Assembly: GCA_934658705.1 (NCBI GenBank)
Contig: CAKUHP010000018.1
Location: 1-36,072, forward strand
Direction: 5' to 3'
DNA length: 36,072 nt
Origin: an uncultured Collinsella sp.
GTDB lineage: Bacteria > Actinomycetota > Coriobacteriia > Coriobacteriales > Coriobacteriaceae
Shown: positions 7,896-16,604 of the stretch, in pieces
How the letters are laid out: the number at the start of each line of letters is the position of its first letter
How positions within the stretch are numbered: the first letter of the stretch is position 1
Position numbers and translations under genes: made by a program
The notes under the pieces: generated by a model
Told to the model about the DNA's origin: nothing
What the model saw: the letters and a program-made list of their open reading frames with translations, nothing else
The model's database searches: none

Positions 7896-8480
7896 ATGAA
7901 ATTTGAAGATTTAAAGCTCGTGCAAAAGTGGCGCGAATATGCCGGTCCAAAGGATGAACGTCTGGAGGCTGAGAACGCGAAGATCTACAAGATTGGTTTC
8001 GTGCTGCTTTCGTTTGGCATGCTGATGATCTTTTTCTACCAGTTTATAGCTCGACAGGTTGCGTGGGTTCACAGCGACGCCAGTGAAATGCCGCATGGCT
8101 TTGCAACGCCGTTCGAGGCAGCCATGTATGCGTGGCTCGTTCTCGTGATGTTGATTTGTGCAGGACTGCAAACGCGGAAGGGCTATGTCGATACCAATCG
8201 TTTTGGGCAAACCGAGCATCTTCCTGTTGGATATTTCCTGCTTGTCAGCGGTCTTAGCGGCGCTGCGTTCGCGCTTGTTATTGCCGCAATGCGCTGTATC
8301 GCTGAGGCGCAGATCGTACCGCTCGAAAGCGTCTTTTGGTTGGCAAACCTGGCCACGGGCGTGTTCTGTGGTGCGACGATTTTCGCGGCCACATTTGCTG
8401 TCCTGTGCGCGACGTTTTTCACGGCGAAAAAACGTCGCGCCAAGCTCGAGGCAGAACTCGACGACGCCGGCGACATCTAG
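7896..8480 (+). CDS. Four-helix membrane protein paired with XRE regulator
   Basis: A 194-residue integral membrane protein. A charged N-terminal segment (DERLEAENAKIYKIG) is followed by about four membrane spans near residues 30-53, 72-90, 110-132 and 143-173, ending in a basic then acidic cytoplasmic tail (KKRRAKLEAELDD). It resembles small DUF3278/DUF6773-type proteins that sit next to XRE regulators in Gram-positive bacteria; the family call is from memory. The ATG at 7896 has TAGGAG immediately upstream, overlapping the XRE stop codon, so translation is probably coupled. I cannot assign a function. The pairing suggests a sensor or the target of the regulator. Confidence 0.8.
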   Translation: MKFEDLKLVQKWREYAGPKDERLEAENAKIYKIGFVLLSFGMLMIFFYQFIARQVAWVHSDASEMPHGFATPFEAAMYAWLVLVMLICAGLQTRKGYVDTNRFGQTEHLPVGYFLLVSGLSGAAFALVIAAMRCIAEAQIVPLESVFWLANLATGVFCGATIFAATFAVLCATFFTAKKRRAKLEAELDDAGDI

Positions 8481-8485
8481 TACGC

Positions 8486-8524
8486 AAATGGGCTGGCTCT
8501 GGGTATCCAGAATCAGCCCATTTT
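8486..8524 (+). terminator. Intrinsic terminator, second copy of the duplicated segment
   Basis: AAATGGGCTG (8486-8495) pairs with CAGCCCATTT (8514-8523). The downstream bases GTTCGATGAGC match GCTCGATGAGC after the terminator at 7447-7481. It ends the XRE/membrane protein operon. Confidence 0.75.
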
Positions 8525-8571
8525 GATGTTCGATGAGCCGAGTCGGCGTCTCTCGCAAAAGCAACTAGGAG

Positions 8572-11500
8572 TTAGCGAGGCTTATCCGAATTGACCTCAT
8601 CGGCGGTGTCGTTTTCGAGCGCCGTGCGGCGGGCGCTGTAGGCGACAAGGCCGGCACCAGCTGCGGCGAGTGCTGCTGCGGCTGCGGTTAAGGGGACGTT
8701 GCTGTCACCCGTGCCGGCGAGCGCGCCCGTTTTTCCAGAGCGCTTGTTATTGTCGTTGCCCTTGCCGCTGCCAGAGCCGCTTCCGCCGGAGCCGCCTCCC
8801 GTGCCGGAACCGCCGCCGCTCGAGCCGCCATCGCCGTCCACGGTCATCGGTGCGTCGTGGAGTCCCGTCGTATCCGCGTTGCTGCTTACGCCCACCAGCA
8901 CCTCTGCACGTTCGCATGCTGCGTCGGGCATGTGAAGCTCGTGCAGCACAGCGCCCAGAGCCGAGTTTGCGCCGGGTCGGATCTCCTCGAGCGTTACGGG
9001 ATCGAGTGCCACCAGGTCGCGCGCCTTCGCATACAGCGTGACGCGTTTGCCCACCTCGTCGCCCCAGCTCTCCGGGATGGCAAAGCTCATGCGGAACTGT
9101 GCCGTGCAACCCGGTGCCAGCACGGCGTTGCCATTGTCAGCGACCAGCGGGTGCGTCGCAAAACGTGTGCCCAGCGTCTCGACTGCGTACTTCACGTGTG
9201 CCATGTCGTTGGCCGAAGCGTCCTCGGCAAGCTCTGGATCGTAGATCGATGCCATGCGTGCGTTCGCTCCGAACCCGATGGATGCGCTGGAGAACGGCTG
9301 GTTAGAGCCCTCTCGGTACAGATCGATCGTACCGGCGGTCAGCAAGGTGTTGCCGTCGTTTCGCACCGTGACCATGAAGGATTCGCCTGCTGCTCCGGGC
9401 ACCACCGCGCCCGAGGTAGCGACCGCACCCGTCGGAGTGGCGCACGCTACCAGGGGCACTTCGATGCCGTGCAGTTCTGCCTTGCTCTGCTCGGCACTCA
9501 CAATGTGCGTGGCGAGCGCCGAGAGCATGCCGCCCGAGGTCAAAAACGTCGTTATCTGATCGACGGGGTGGTCGAGCTCACACATCACGAACGGTTCTGT
9601 GAACAGATCGCGTTCCAAGGTGCTGGCGAAGATGCGGAAGTGCTTGCCCATCACCGCTACCGGGTTGCCTTCTTCGTCGTAGGTCTGTCCCACCTTGCCG
9701 TCGGTGTTCTCTACGTACATCAAGCACCGACCGTTGTTGCTCGCGCTGAACGACGCCGGGCCACAGCCCGCGGCGCCCACGGGCTCCGATGCAAATGCCG
9801 TCGCGCCTCGTGTCCAAGTAATATGCTGCAGCTGCTCGTTGACGGTAGCCAAAAAGCCCGTGTGCTGCGGCCACGGCACCGCGTGGGGCACTGTGGCATC
9901 TGGCGACATAACGCCCCAACCCGCGATGGACTGGCCGATCACGGCGTACGATGCGCAGCCACAACCGCTTGCAGTCTCGTATGCAACGGGCACCACCATT
10001 TTGCCGTTGATATTCTCGGGCGCGCCCAGCTCGATGCTCGACGGTGCCTGCGGAAAGCGGAGGACCTGACGGAACGTGAGGCTGTCGCCCGACAGATCCG
10101 ACCACAGGGTAAAGCACTCGAGTGCGACCTCTGCCTCGGTGCCCAACGCCTTTTCTGCGGTGGCTCCGCGGCGGTGGAGATAGGCGCCCGACAGGCGTCC
10201 GTCGACAAGTGTCTTGCCCACCGTGATGCGTGGGCACTGCAGGCAATGGTAGCCGTCCTCCTGCAGGCGGCCGCGCGAGATGCTGCGCCATGACGTGTGC
10301 GATATCACGCGAACTCCGTCGTTGCTTATGCGCAGGCGCACGACGGACAGTATGCCGGATGTGCTCGCCGTATCGAAAAGGGTGTTGTCGCCGGCGGGGC
10401 GCTCGCCCGAGACCAACAGCACGTAGGCGTCCTTGTTTCCTCTCCCGTCTGCATATTCCACCACGTCGAAGTCGTAATCGAATATGCCGTTGCGCTCGAC
10501 GTCGCCTTCGCCAAACCCAAGGGGGAAGTCCACGGGCATGGGTGTGGACCACGCGCCGTTTGCCTTCGTGTGTACCACCAGGCGCGAGCGGCCATCCTCG
10601 CCGTAGCGTACCGAAGCGATACGGAACAGGCATTCAACGCCGGCTATCTCCGCAAACTTCATGTGGGCTTCGCTGAGCACGCCGTGGAAGAGTACGTTGT
10701 CGCTCGAGGGCTTTATACCGCCCCGCTCGTCCTCCGACACGCCGGCAGAATTGGCGTTTGGGTCCGCAACGGCATTCGTCGCCTGCCTGATATAGGTGTA
10801 CTTATACATCGGCGCGGCGTTTTCGTCATTCTCCATCAGAGCGTGGACGAAATGCTCGACCTGTCCCGTGTCATCGCTCTCTGCATCCGCGTCGAGCTCA
10901 ATACGCGTGACCGCTTGCTCCCAATCGCGCACGGCCGGCGCGACGTTTGCGGCGGTGGCTGCAACTTCGGCGCATGCGAGCAGCTCGGCATTGGTGACGA
11001 TGGTGGCCGACGCGATAAACTTCGGCACGCCGCCCGACTCGGCATTGCCGGTCGCGCCAAAGCAGGCACCCAGCGTATATGGCGTGTCTCCGCCCAGTGC
11101 CAGCTCAGAATGTTGGCGCACATACTGGTTGCCGTTGTTGACCGACATATTCCACGAATCGAGGAGCGTGGGCCACGACCCCGACCAGGCCTTGGTGGTC
11201 CACTTGAACATGACAAACTGGAGCATCACGTCGACATCGACGTCTGCGCCCACGCGCAGTCGCGGAAGCTGGTGGCCATCCGCCTTCTCGTAGCCAATGA
11301 ACAGCGTGAGGGATGCGGCACCGCGCACGGCGGACGATGCGACGCCTGCAACGCCGGCTCCAAAGGTGACGGCAAGTCCGATCTGGATGGTGAATGATCC
11401 CGACGTATTGGAATAGTCGAGCGAAATGTTTTTGAAGAACGCCGCGCCGCTGCCGTGTGTGTGGGCGCCTACCGCGAGCGCCAGCTTTGCCAACACCCAA

Positions 11501-12939
11501 GGATTGACGTTTAGGAAAAACGGCACCGGTCCCAGGGTAAACTGCTCGGTCCAATTGAGGTCGGTTCTTACCTGGAAGAGGGCCTTAATATTGCCGTATG
11601 CGGGGTCGTTGTTGTTGCCCCAGGTTTTGCCCACCCAATCGTAGGCGAGCGAGCCGTACAGCTGTGTGGCGATATCCATCGTGAACAGCAGCGTGCAATG
11701 GTGGCGAAGGAGCTTAGTGTTTCTTGGGTCGGTGCCCGAGCCAGCGCTCATGCTCTTGTACTGATTCCACTTCCCCTCCATCTCGTCGAGGTAGCGGTTT
11801 GCCTGCTTGGCGCCCGACTCGCGCGGCGACTTCTTCCAGTACTCCGGATCAGGGTTGCCCGAATCGTTCATGTAGCTGGCCGGTTTGTATCCGCCGCCAA
11901 ACAGTACGTACCCGGCAAACGAGAAATCGAAGAGAATCGGAAACGTGGGCATCCAGCAGGTGAACTTGTTGCCGCCGATGCCGGGGAACGCCGCGGGGAA
12001 ATCAAACGGAGTGACCTCTTGATCCATGGTGGTGGGAATGATGGTGGTCGAGCCCGATTCCGCCTTTGCGGCCGGCGCGGTGGCGACGGCCATGGGGGAG
12101 GAGAGCGTGTAGGTTTTGCCCTGATAGTCGAGGACAAAGCGCAGCTTGCACCCTTCTTCCAGAAGGCCCGATGCCGCATCGAGGAACTTGTCTTCGAGCG
12201 TGAACGTCGCCAGATTATCCGCACCCGTTGCGCTGGCCTTGACCTGGCCAATCTGCGTGACGGTTTCGGGTGAGCCGCCCGCGGCAGGCGTCACTTTGTT
12301 GATGCGCAGCGTCGCCTGCCCACCCTGCGGCAGATGGGCCTGTACAGTGAAGGCGTGCGTGTCGGGCTGCGCATTCGCTGCATCGTCTTTGGGCATCGCC
12401 ATGAATGTGGCGTCGGCGTACTGGATGTCCCATTCATCAAACGTGAGTTGGCGAAAGTACGGCTCACCATCGGAGAGCGGACGCGTGGGAGCGGTAATGG
12501 CGGTGCCGCCCTGGATGCGCGCGAGGGGGATCTCGACATCGCGGTAGCCCGGCATGCTGATGGAGATGCCGCCGTTAAAGTCGTACGCGTCAAGGAGCGT
12601 CGCCTCGTCCACGTAGCCTTCCGAAAGCGGGGCAACCTCAAAGATGGCCGTGCCTTCGTCATCGGTGGTGGCGGTGAGCTGCTTGCCTGCGACATAGCGC
12701 GACGTTAGTGTGACCTGGGCACCCGTGATGGGCGTATTCTTGTTGGCGACGTCGACCACGACCACGCCGAACATGGTGCGCGAGAGAACGAGCACCTTGA
12801 AGGGGTCTTCTTCGTCGGCATAGGCTTCGGTGGGCGCGAGCGGCAATATGAAGGCGTTTGCGCTTCCCGGCACGCGCGGCAACATAATGCTCGCCAGCGA
12901 GGACGCTCCGGCAACAAGTAACGAACGGCGATCAAGCAT
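8572..12939 (-). CDS. Giant Tat-type, sortase-anchored surface protein
   Basis: A 1455-residue cell-surface protein. Residues 1-41 look like a twin-arginine signal (DRRSLL at 3-8, then a hydrophobic stretch, with ANA at 27-29 or AYA at 39-41 as cleavage sites). Residues about 55-150 resemble a carboxypeptidase-regulatory or Cna-B-like beta-sandwich (ITGAQVTLTS, then a TDDEGTAIF turn). The long middle has no motif that I recognise; several blocks repeat beta-strand spacing and there are few Cys. A Gly/Ser-rich linker (about 1370-1400) leads to LAGTGDSN at 1407, a hydrophobic helix and SARRT, which is an LPXTG-like sorting signal with a non-standard first half. A tail of about 17 polar residues after the RR is longer than usual. 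The ATG at 12939 has GGGAG upstream. The LuxR gene upstream on the same strand may control it. The host or polymer target cannot be inferred. Confidence 0.85.
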   Translation of the reverse strand: MLDRRSLLVAGASSLASIMLPRVPGSANAFILPLAPTEAYADEEDPFKVLVLSRTMFGVVVVDVANKNTPITGAQVTLTSRYVAGKQLTATTDDEGTAIFEVAPLSEGYVDEATLLDAYDFNGGISISMPGYRDVEIPLARIQGGTAITAPTRPLSDGEPYFRQLTFDEWDIQYADATFMAMPKDDAANAQPDTHAFTVQAHLPQGGQATLRINKVTPAAGGSPETVTQIGQVKASATGADNLATFTLEDKFLDAASGLLEEGCKLRFVLDYQGKTYTLSSPMAVATAPAAKAESGSTTIIPTTMDQEVTPFDFPAAFPGIGGNKFTCWMPTFPILFDFSFAGYVLFGGGYKPASYMNDSGNPDPEYWKKSPRESGAKQANRYLDEMEGKWNQYKSMSAGSGTDPRNTKLLRHHCTLLFTMDIATQLYGSLAYDWVGKTWGNNNDPAYGNIKALFQVRTDLNWTEQFTLGPVPFFLNVNPWVLAKLALAVGAHTHGSGAAFFKNISLDYSNTSGSFTIQIGLAVTFGAGVAGVASSAVRGAASLTLFIGYEKADGHQLPRLRVGADVDVDVMLQFVMFKWTTKAWSGSWPTLLDSWNMSVNNGNQYVRQHSELALGGDTPYTLGACFGATGNAESGGVPKFIASATIVTNAELLACAEVAATAANVAPAVRDWEQAVTRIELDADAESDDTGQVEHFVHALMENDENAAPMYKYTYIRQATNAVADPNANSAGVSEDERGGIKPSSDNVLFHGVLSEAHMKFAEIAGVECLFRIASVRYGEDGRSRLVVHTKANGAWSTPMPVDFPLGFGEGDVERNGIFDYDFDVVEYADGRGNKDAYVLLVSGERPAGDNTLFDTASTSGILSVVRLRISNDGVRVISHTSWRSISRGRLQEDGYHCLQCPRITVGKTLVDGRLSGAYLHRRGATAEKALGTEAEVALECFTLWSDLSGDSLTFRQVLRFPQAPSSIELGAPENINGKMVVPVAYETASGCGCASYAVIGQSIAGWGVMSPDATVPHAVPWPQHTGFLATVNEQLQHITWTRGATAFASEPVGAAGCGPASFSASNNGRCLMYVENTDGKVGQTYDEEGNPVAVMGKHFRIFASTLERDLFTEPFVMCELDHPVDQITTFLTSGGMLSALATHIVSAEQSKAELHGIEVPLVACATPTGAVATSGAVVPGAAGESFMVTVRNDGNTLLTAGTIDLYREGSNQPFSSASIGFGANARMASIYDPELAEDASANDMAHVKYAVETLGTRFATHPLVADNGNAVLAPGCTAQFRMSFAIPESWGDEVGKRVTLYAKARDLVALDPVTLEEIRPGANSALGAVLHELHMPDAACERAEVLVGVSSNADTTGLHDAPMTVDGDGGSSGGGSGTGGGSGGSGSGSGKGNDNNKRSGKTGALAGTGDSNVPLTAAAAALAAAGAGLVAYSARRTALENDTADEVNSDKPR

Positions 12940-13095
12940 CTTGGGCTCCCATCCCGCAAATATCGGTGGAAATAATCAAATTATGCGAGAAGGTGTCCTG
13001 TCGCGGTAGTGCCGTTCGAGGGGCAAAATGTCCAAATGCGAATGCGGAAGCGCGGGAGCGCTGGGGTGCGTGTGGCGTGTTTGGCAGGCGGTCCG

Positions 13096-14100
13096 CTAGC
13101 GCAACATGTGGGCAACCAGCTCGGCGCGAGTTCCGATACCAAGCTTGGCATACACGCCGGACAGGCGGTTTTTAACGGTGCCTGGCGATACTTCCATATG
13201 GCGTGCGATTTCGGCGTTGGTCCATCCGCGGCAGGCGAGCATGGCCATGGTGAATTCCGTGGTGGTTAGATCGTCAGCCACATCCTCGCCCGAGTCGGGG
13301 TTGTGGATGCGTCGCCATCCGTAGCTAAAGCGGTACGTGATCTCGATGATGCGTGCGAAATCGTCGGGGTATTGCTGTTTTAGGCACGCCTCGATAAGTC
13401 CCTGCAAAAGACCATGGTGCTCGCCGATGAGCTCGATAAGGCCGTCGGGGCGCGCAATGCTCCAAGCAGTTTCGAAATGCGTCTTTGCGGCGTCGACGTT
13501 TTTGAGGCTCATGCAGGCCATTGAGGCTGACAGATGCAGGAACAGCTCCGAGATGGGATAACTTTCCTGTTTCATGATCAGGGCGTTTTCCGCCATGCCC
13601 AGGCTACGGCCATATTCGCCTCGTAGGTACAGGGCATGCGCCATCACGTAACTGGCGAACAGGCGCAGGCCTTCGGGCAGATGTGCCGCAAGTGGATAAA
13701 ACTCTTCGGCAGAATACGGGGAAGGCAGGTGCAACAGGACACTTGCGGCCGAGGCGAACAGGATATGCATGGCGTGGACGGCGGGCGATTCCTCGTCAGT
13801 TGGCGTATCGAGGATACCCGCAAGGCAACGGCGGGCATCGGCGATACGGTTGAGCGACAGGCTGGCATATCCGCAGATGAAGCATGCGGAATAGTGCAGT
13901 GCGGGGTCGGTGGCGTCAAGATAGGGGCGTGCCGTCGCGGCGGCGAGCGTGGCCTGTCCGCGAAAGTACAGCGCTTCTGCCGTGGCGATGGCGCGCGAAT
14001 CGGGGTCAGTGATGCTTGCGACCGCGGCATCCATTTGCCCCGGCACAAAGGCGGTGCACATCAACGGCATAGGAACACGTGCGCAACCATCGCAGTCCAT
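13096..14100 (-). CDS. LuxR-family transcriptional regulator
   Basis: A 334-residue regulator. The C-terminal 60 residues are a LuxR HTH: LTTTEFTMAMLACRGWTNAE, then IARHMEVSPGTVKNRLSGVY and a final helix, with the normal basic recognition helix. The first 265 residues form an alpha-helical region with TPR-like pairs (for example SAEEFYPLAAHLPEGLRLFA and SELFLHLSASMACMSLKN), common in coriobacterial LuxR regulators. There is no receiver domain, so control is probably by ligand or protein binding. The ATG at 14100 follows a GGGAG site. The gene ends 156 bp upstream of the giant surface protein on the same strand, so that protein is the likeliest target, by position only. Confidence 0.88.
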   Translation of the reverse strand: MDCDGCARVPMPLMCTAFVPGQMDAAVASITDPDSRAIATAEALYFRGQATLAAATARPYLDATDPALHYSACFICGYASLSLNRIADARRCLAGILDTPTDEESPAVHAMHILFASAASVLLHLPSPYSAEEFYPLAAHLPEGLRLFASYVMAHALYLRGEYGRSLGMAENALIMKQESYPISELFLHLSASMACMSLKNVDAAKTHFETAWSIARPDGLIELIGEHHGLLQGLIEACLKQQYPDDFARIIEITYRFSYGWRRIHNPDSGEDVADDLTTTEFTMAMLACRGWTNAEIARHMEVSPGTVKNRLSGVYAKLGIGTRAELVAHMLR

Positions 14101-14326
14101 CTTTCATCTCCCATCGGCTGACAACGATAGCAGCCATTGTACCCCGTCATTTGAAAGCTGGATGTTAGCGCGTATTGCTTACGAGTGCGCCGAGCGTATA
14201 AACGACAAGTTTAGTGGCCCTGCCCCTGAGGCGGTTATCGAAGCCTAGCTGACCTTGGGATATAGAAAAACTACCGCCCCTGTGAAAAGCTCCATGGGAG
14301 CGATGGGAAATGGGCCTCGTTCTGCA

Positions 14327-14332
14327 TATAAT
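14327..14332 (+). promoter_or_regulatory. -10 box upstream of guaA
   Basis: TATAAT lies 67 bp before the guaA start. No good -35 is visible at 16-18 bp, though TG just upstream may help. A hairpin-forming sequence (14348-14370) lies between it and the start codon. I see no purine riboswitch core in the leader. Confidence 0.4.
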
Positions 14333-14347
14333 GAGGTCATATGACGG

Positions 14348-14370
14348 TGCGTTTGCATATGTGCAACGCA
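14348..14370 (+). promoter_or_regulatory. Inverted repeat in guaA leader
   Basis: TGCGTTTGCA and TGCAACGCA face each other across TATG, pairing with one bulged T. It would be a hairpin in the guaA 5' leader or an operator just downstream of the transcription start. Confidence 0.4.
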
Positions 14371-14398
14371 TTTCCATCGAACCGAAAAGGAGCTCTGC

Positions 14399-15379
14399 AT
14401 GGATCCCAACAAGCGTCCCGACGACATGGTGCGTATCACCACTCCCGAACTTGCCCAGGCGTTCATCGACGAGCAGGTTACCGCAATCCGTGAGCAGATC
14501 GGTGACAAGAAGGTCCTGCTGGCCCTTTCCGGTGGCGTTGACAGCTCAGTTGTCGCGGCGTTGCTCATCAAGGCAATCGGCAAGCAGCTCATTTGCGTGC
14601 ATGTGAACCACGGCCTGATGCGTAAGGGCGAGAGCGAGCAGGTCGTCGACGTCTTTAAGAACCAGATGAATGCCAACCTGGTCTACGTGGACGCTACCGA
14701 TCGCTTCCTGGACAAGCTCGTGGACGTTGAAGAGCCCGAGACCAAGCGCAAGATTATCGGCGCCGAGTTCATCCGCGTGTTCGAGGAGGAGGCCCGCAAG
14801 GTTGGCGACGAGGTCAGCTTCCTCGCCCAGGGCACCATCTACCCCGACATTCTGGAGTCCCAGGACGGCGTAAAGGCTCACCACAACGTGGGCGGCCTGC
14901 CCGAGGACCTGCAGTTTGAGCTCTGCGAGCCCGTCAAGCTGCTGTACAAGGACGAGGTTCGCGTTGTCGGCCGCGAGCTCGGCCTGCCCGAGAACATGGT
15001 CGAGCGCCAGCCGTTCCCCGGCCCCGGCCTGGGCGTTCGCTGCCTGGGTGCCATCACCCGCGACCGTCTCGAGGCGCTGCGCGAGGCCGATGCCATTGTG
15101 CGCGAGGAAATCGACAAGGCCGGTCTGACCATTTGGCAGTACTTTGCCGTCGTGCCCGATTTCCGCGCCACCGGCGTGCGTGAGGGCAAGCGCGCCTACG
15201 ACTGGCCCTGCATCATCCGCTGCATCAACACCGTCGATGTCATGACTGCCGAGGTACCCGAGCTCGACTGGGCGCTGCTCAAGCGCATCGCCGCTCGCGT
15301 TACCGCCGAGGTCCCCGGCATTTGTCGCGTGTGCTACGACCTGACCCCCAAGCCTGTCGGCACGGTGGAGTGGGAGTAA
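14399..15379 (+). CDS. guaA: GMP synthase ATP-pyrophosphatase subunit, no glutaminase domain
   Basis: A 326-residue enzyme that adenylates XMP and aminates it to GMP. The ATP-pyrophosphatase domain starts near residue 37 with the P-loop SGGVDSS (44-50), followed by VHVNHGLMRKGE and AQGTIYPD. The FPGPGLGVRCLG block and the C-terminal dimerisation domain ending KPVGTVEWE are intact. The usual bacterial GuaA is about 510-525 residues, with an N-terminal class I glutamine amidotransferase of about 190 residues. That domain is absent here, and the DNA upstream is a divergent regulator with no amidotransferase remnant. The start at 14399 is well supported by AAAAGGAG. The layout is like the separate subunit of archaea, so ammonia or a glutaminase encoded elsewhere must supply nitrogen. 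Confidence 0.92.
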   Translation: MDPNKRPDDMVRITTPELAQAFIDEQVTAIREQIGDKKVLLALSGGVDSSVVAALLIKAIGKQLICVHVNHGLMRKGESEQVVDVFKNQMNANLVYVDATDRFLDKLVDVEEPETKRKIIGAEFIRVFEEEARKVGDEVSFLAQGTIYPDILESQDGVKAHHNVGGLPEDLQFELCEPVKLLYKDEVRVVGRELGLPENMVERQPFPGPGLGVRCLGAITRDRLEALREADAIVREEIDKAGLTIWQYFAVVPDFRATGVREGKRAYDWPCIIRCINTVDVMTAEVPELDWALLKRIAARVTAEVPGICRVCYDLTPKPVGTVEWE

Positions 15380-15415
15380 GCTTCTGCTCTTTTGGGCGAA
15401 TTGCATTGACAGAGA

Positions 15416-15450
15416 GGGGTCCCGCGCAAACGTGTACGGGACCCCTTTCG
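15416..15450. terminator. Bidirectional intrinsic terminator
   Basis: GGGGTCCCG (15416-15424) pairs with CGGGACCCC (15437-15445), followed by TTTCGTTTT. It separates guaA (plus) from the histidine kinase (minus). Confidence 0.85.
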
Positions 15451-15464
15451 TTTTACTGTTCGGT

Positions 15465-16604
15465 TTACGCTGCGGTCCGTTTTGGAAGGGTCGTGAGCAT
15501 GGTGCTTCCGTTCTTGGAACTCGCTTCGACCTCAACCGTGCCGCCGTGCAGCGCTGCAATCTCCCAAACAAGCGCTAGCCCGAGTCCTGCGCCGCCGTAT
15601 GCCCTGCTGCGGGATTTATCCAGGCGAAAGAACGGCTGGAAGATGCTCTCACGGTACTGCTTGGGTATTCCCGGGCCCTGGTCCTCGACCCGTAGGAACA
15701 CGTGGCTGTTGTTATCGCAGATGGAGACGTTGACAGTCGAGCCGGGGCGGCTGTAGCGGATGGCATTTTCGACCAGGTTAAACACCAGCCGATAGAGGAG
15801 CGTGTCGCTTCCGATTACCAAAGCGCCTCCACTGCAATTGAGGACGATGTCTTTATGCTCGGCAAGCGGAGCGAGGTCGGTGAGGACTTCTTCGGACAGG
15901 GGGCCAAGCTCAATATCGTCCTCGCAGGGAACGCTGCGGAGCTCACTCATCTCAAGCAGCACCTTGGTCATTCGCGACATCCGCTCGGTTTGTTCTTGTA
16001 GCAGGCCGAGCAGCTCGGCTGTTTGAGGTTGCGATGCGGGGTGTTCGGAGACAAACAGTTCAATCTGCGCTTGCATAAGGGCGAGCGGGGTGCGCAGCTC
16101 GTGTGCGGCGTTGCCGGTAAACTGACGCTGTGCAGAGAACCCTTCGCCAAGACGGGCGATCATGTCGTTGAAAGAGGCACTGCATCGTTGTAGCTCGGCG
16201 GGCACATCTTCGCTGAGTCTGATTTCGCTTAGGTTGTCAGGCTGCACGCGCTCTACCTGAGCGGCAAAAGCCCGCAGAGGTTTGAGCGCGCGGCCGCTCA
16301 CAAAGTATGCCAGCACGCCGCCAAGTAGCGTGACTCCAGCCGTGATGCACCAGGTTGTCGCGCCAAAAGATTCCTGTGCGTCGTTTACAACGATCGTGAC
16401 CTCGTCATCGAGGGTCCCCTTCGTTGGGTCAAATGCCTGAGGCGCATCTTCGCCGGCAGCGTTAAAGGCCGAGATGTCGCTGCCGATGGCATCCATGTAG
16501 CGCATACCCGTATAGCCGACCAAGCAGTTCGTTAGCACGCACGCCGCACACGTGAGCAGCGCCGTCATGATCGTTATGCGCCATTGCAGCGAAAGCCTTT
16601 TCAT
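15465..16604 (-). CDS. Sensor histidine kinase
   Basis: A 379-residue membrane kinase. Two membrane spans (about 12-34 and 84-104) flank a short extracytoplasmic loop of about 50 residues. A HAMP-like linker follows, then the dimerisation helix with the phospho-accepting H168 in AAHELRTPLA. The catalytic domain shows the N box (LVFNLVENAIRYS), G1 (DQGPGIP), F box (FQPFFR) and G2 (GGAGLGLALV). All key residues are present. Its ATG overlaps the response regulator stop by 4 bp, so the two are co-translated. The small sensor loop suggests that it detects a membrane or redox signal rather than a large ligand, which is inference. The divergent redox operon is the likeliest output. Confidence 0.92.
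   Translation of the reverse strand: MKRLSLQWRITIMTALLTCAACVLTNCLVGYTGMRYMDAIGSDISAFNAAGEDAPQAFDPTKGTLDDEVTIVVNDAQESFGATTWCITAGVTLLGGVLAYFVSGRALKPLRAFAAQVERVQPDNLSEIRLSEDVPAELQRCSASFNDMIARLGEGFSAQRQFTGNAAHELRTPLALMQAQIELFVSEHPASQPQTAELLGLLQEQTERMSRMTKVLLEMSELRSVPCEDDIELGPLSEEVLTDLAPLAEHKDIVLNCSGGALVIGSDTLLYRLVFNLVENAIRYSRPGSTVNVSICDNNSHVFLRVEDQGPGIPKQYRESIFQPFFRLDKSRSRAYGGAGLGLALVWEIAALHGGTVEVEASSKNGSTMLTTLPKRTAA

Noticed and set aside
8857..11397. Two long plus-strand open frames opposite the surface protein
   Set aside because: They are Arg/His/Cys-rich antisense translations with no signal or domain. The minus-strand gene has a proper signal, sorting motif and ribosome site.
14101..14398. 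Purine riboswitch before guaA
   Set aside because: The conserved loop and junction sequences of purine aptamers are not visible. Only a small hairpin is seen.
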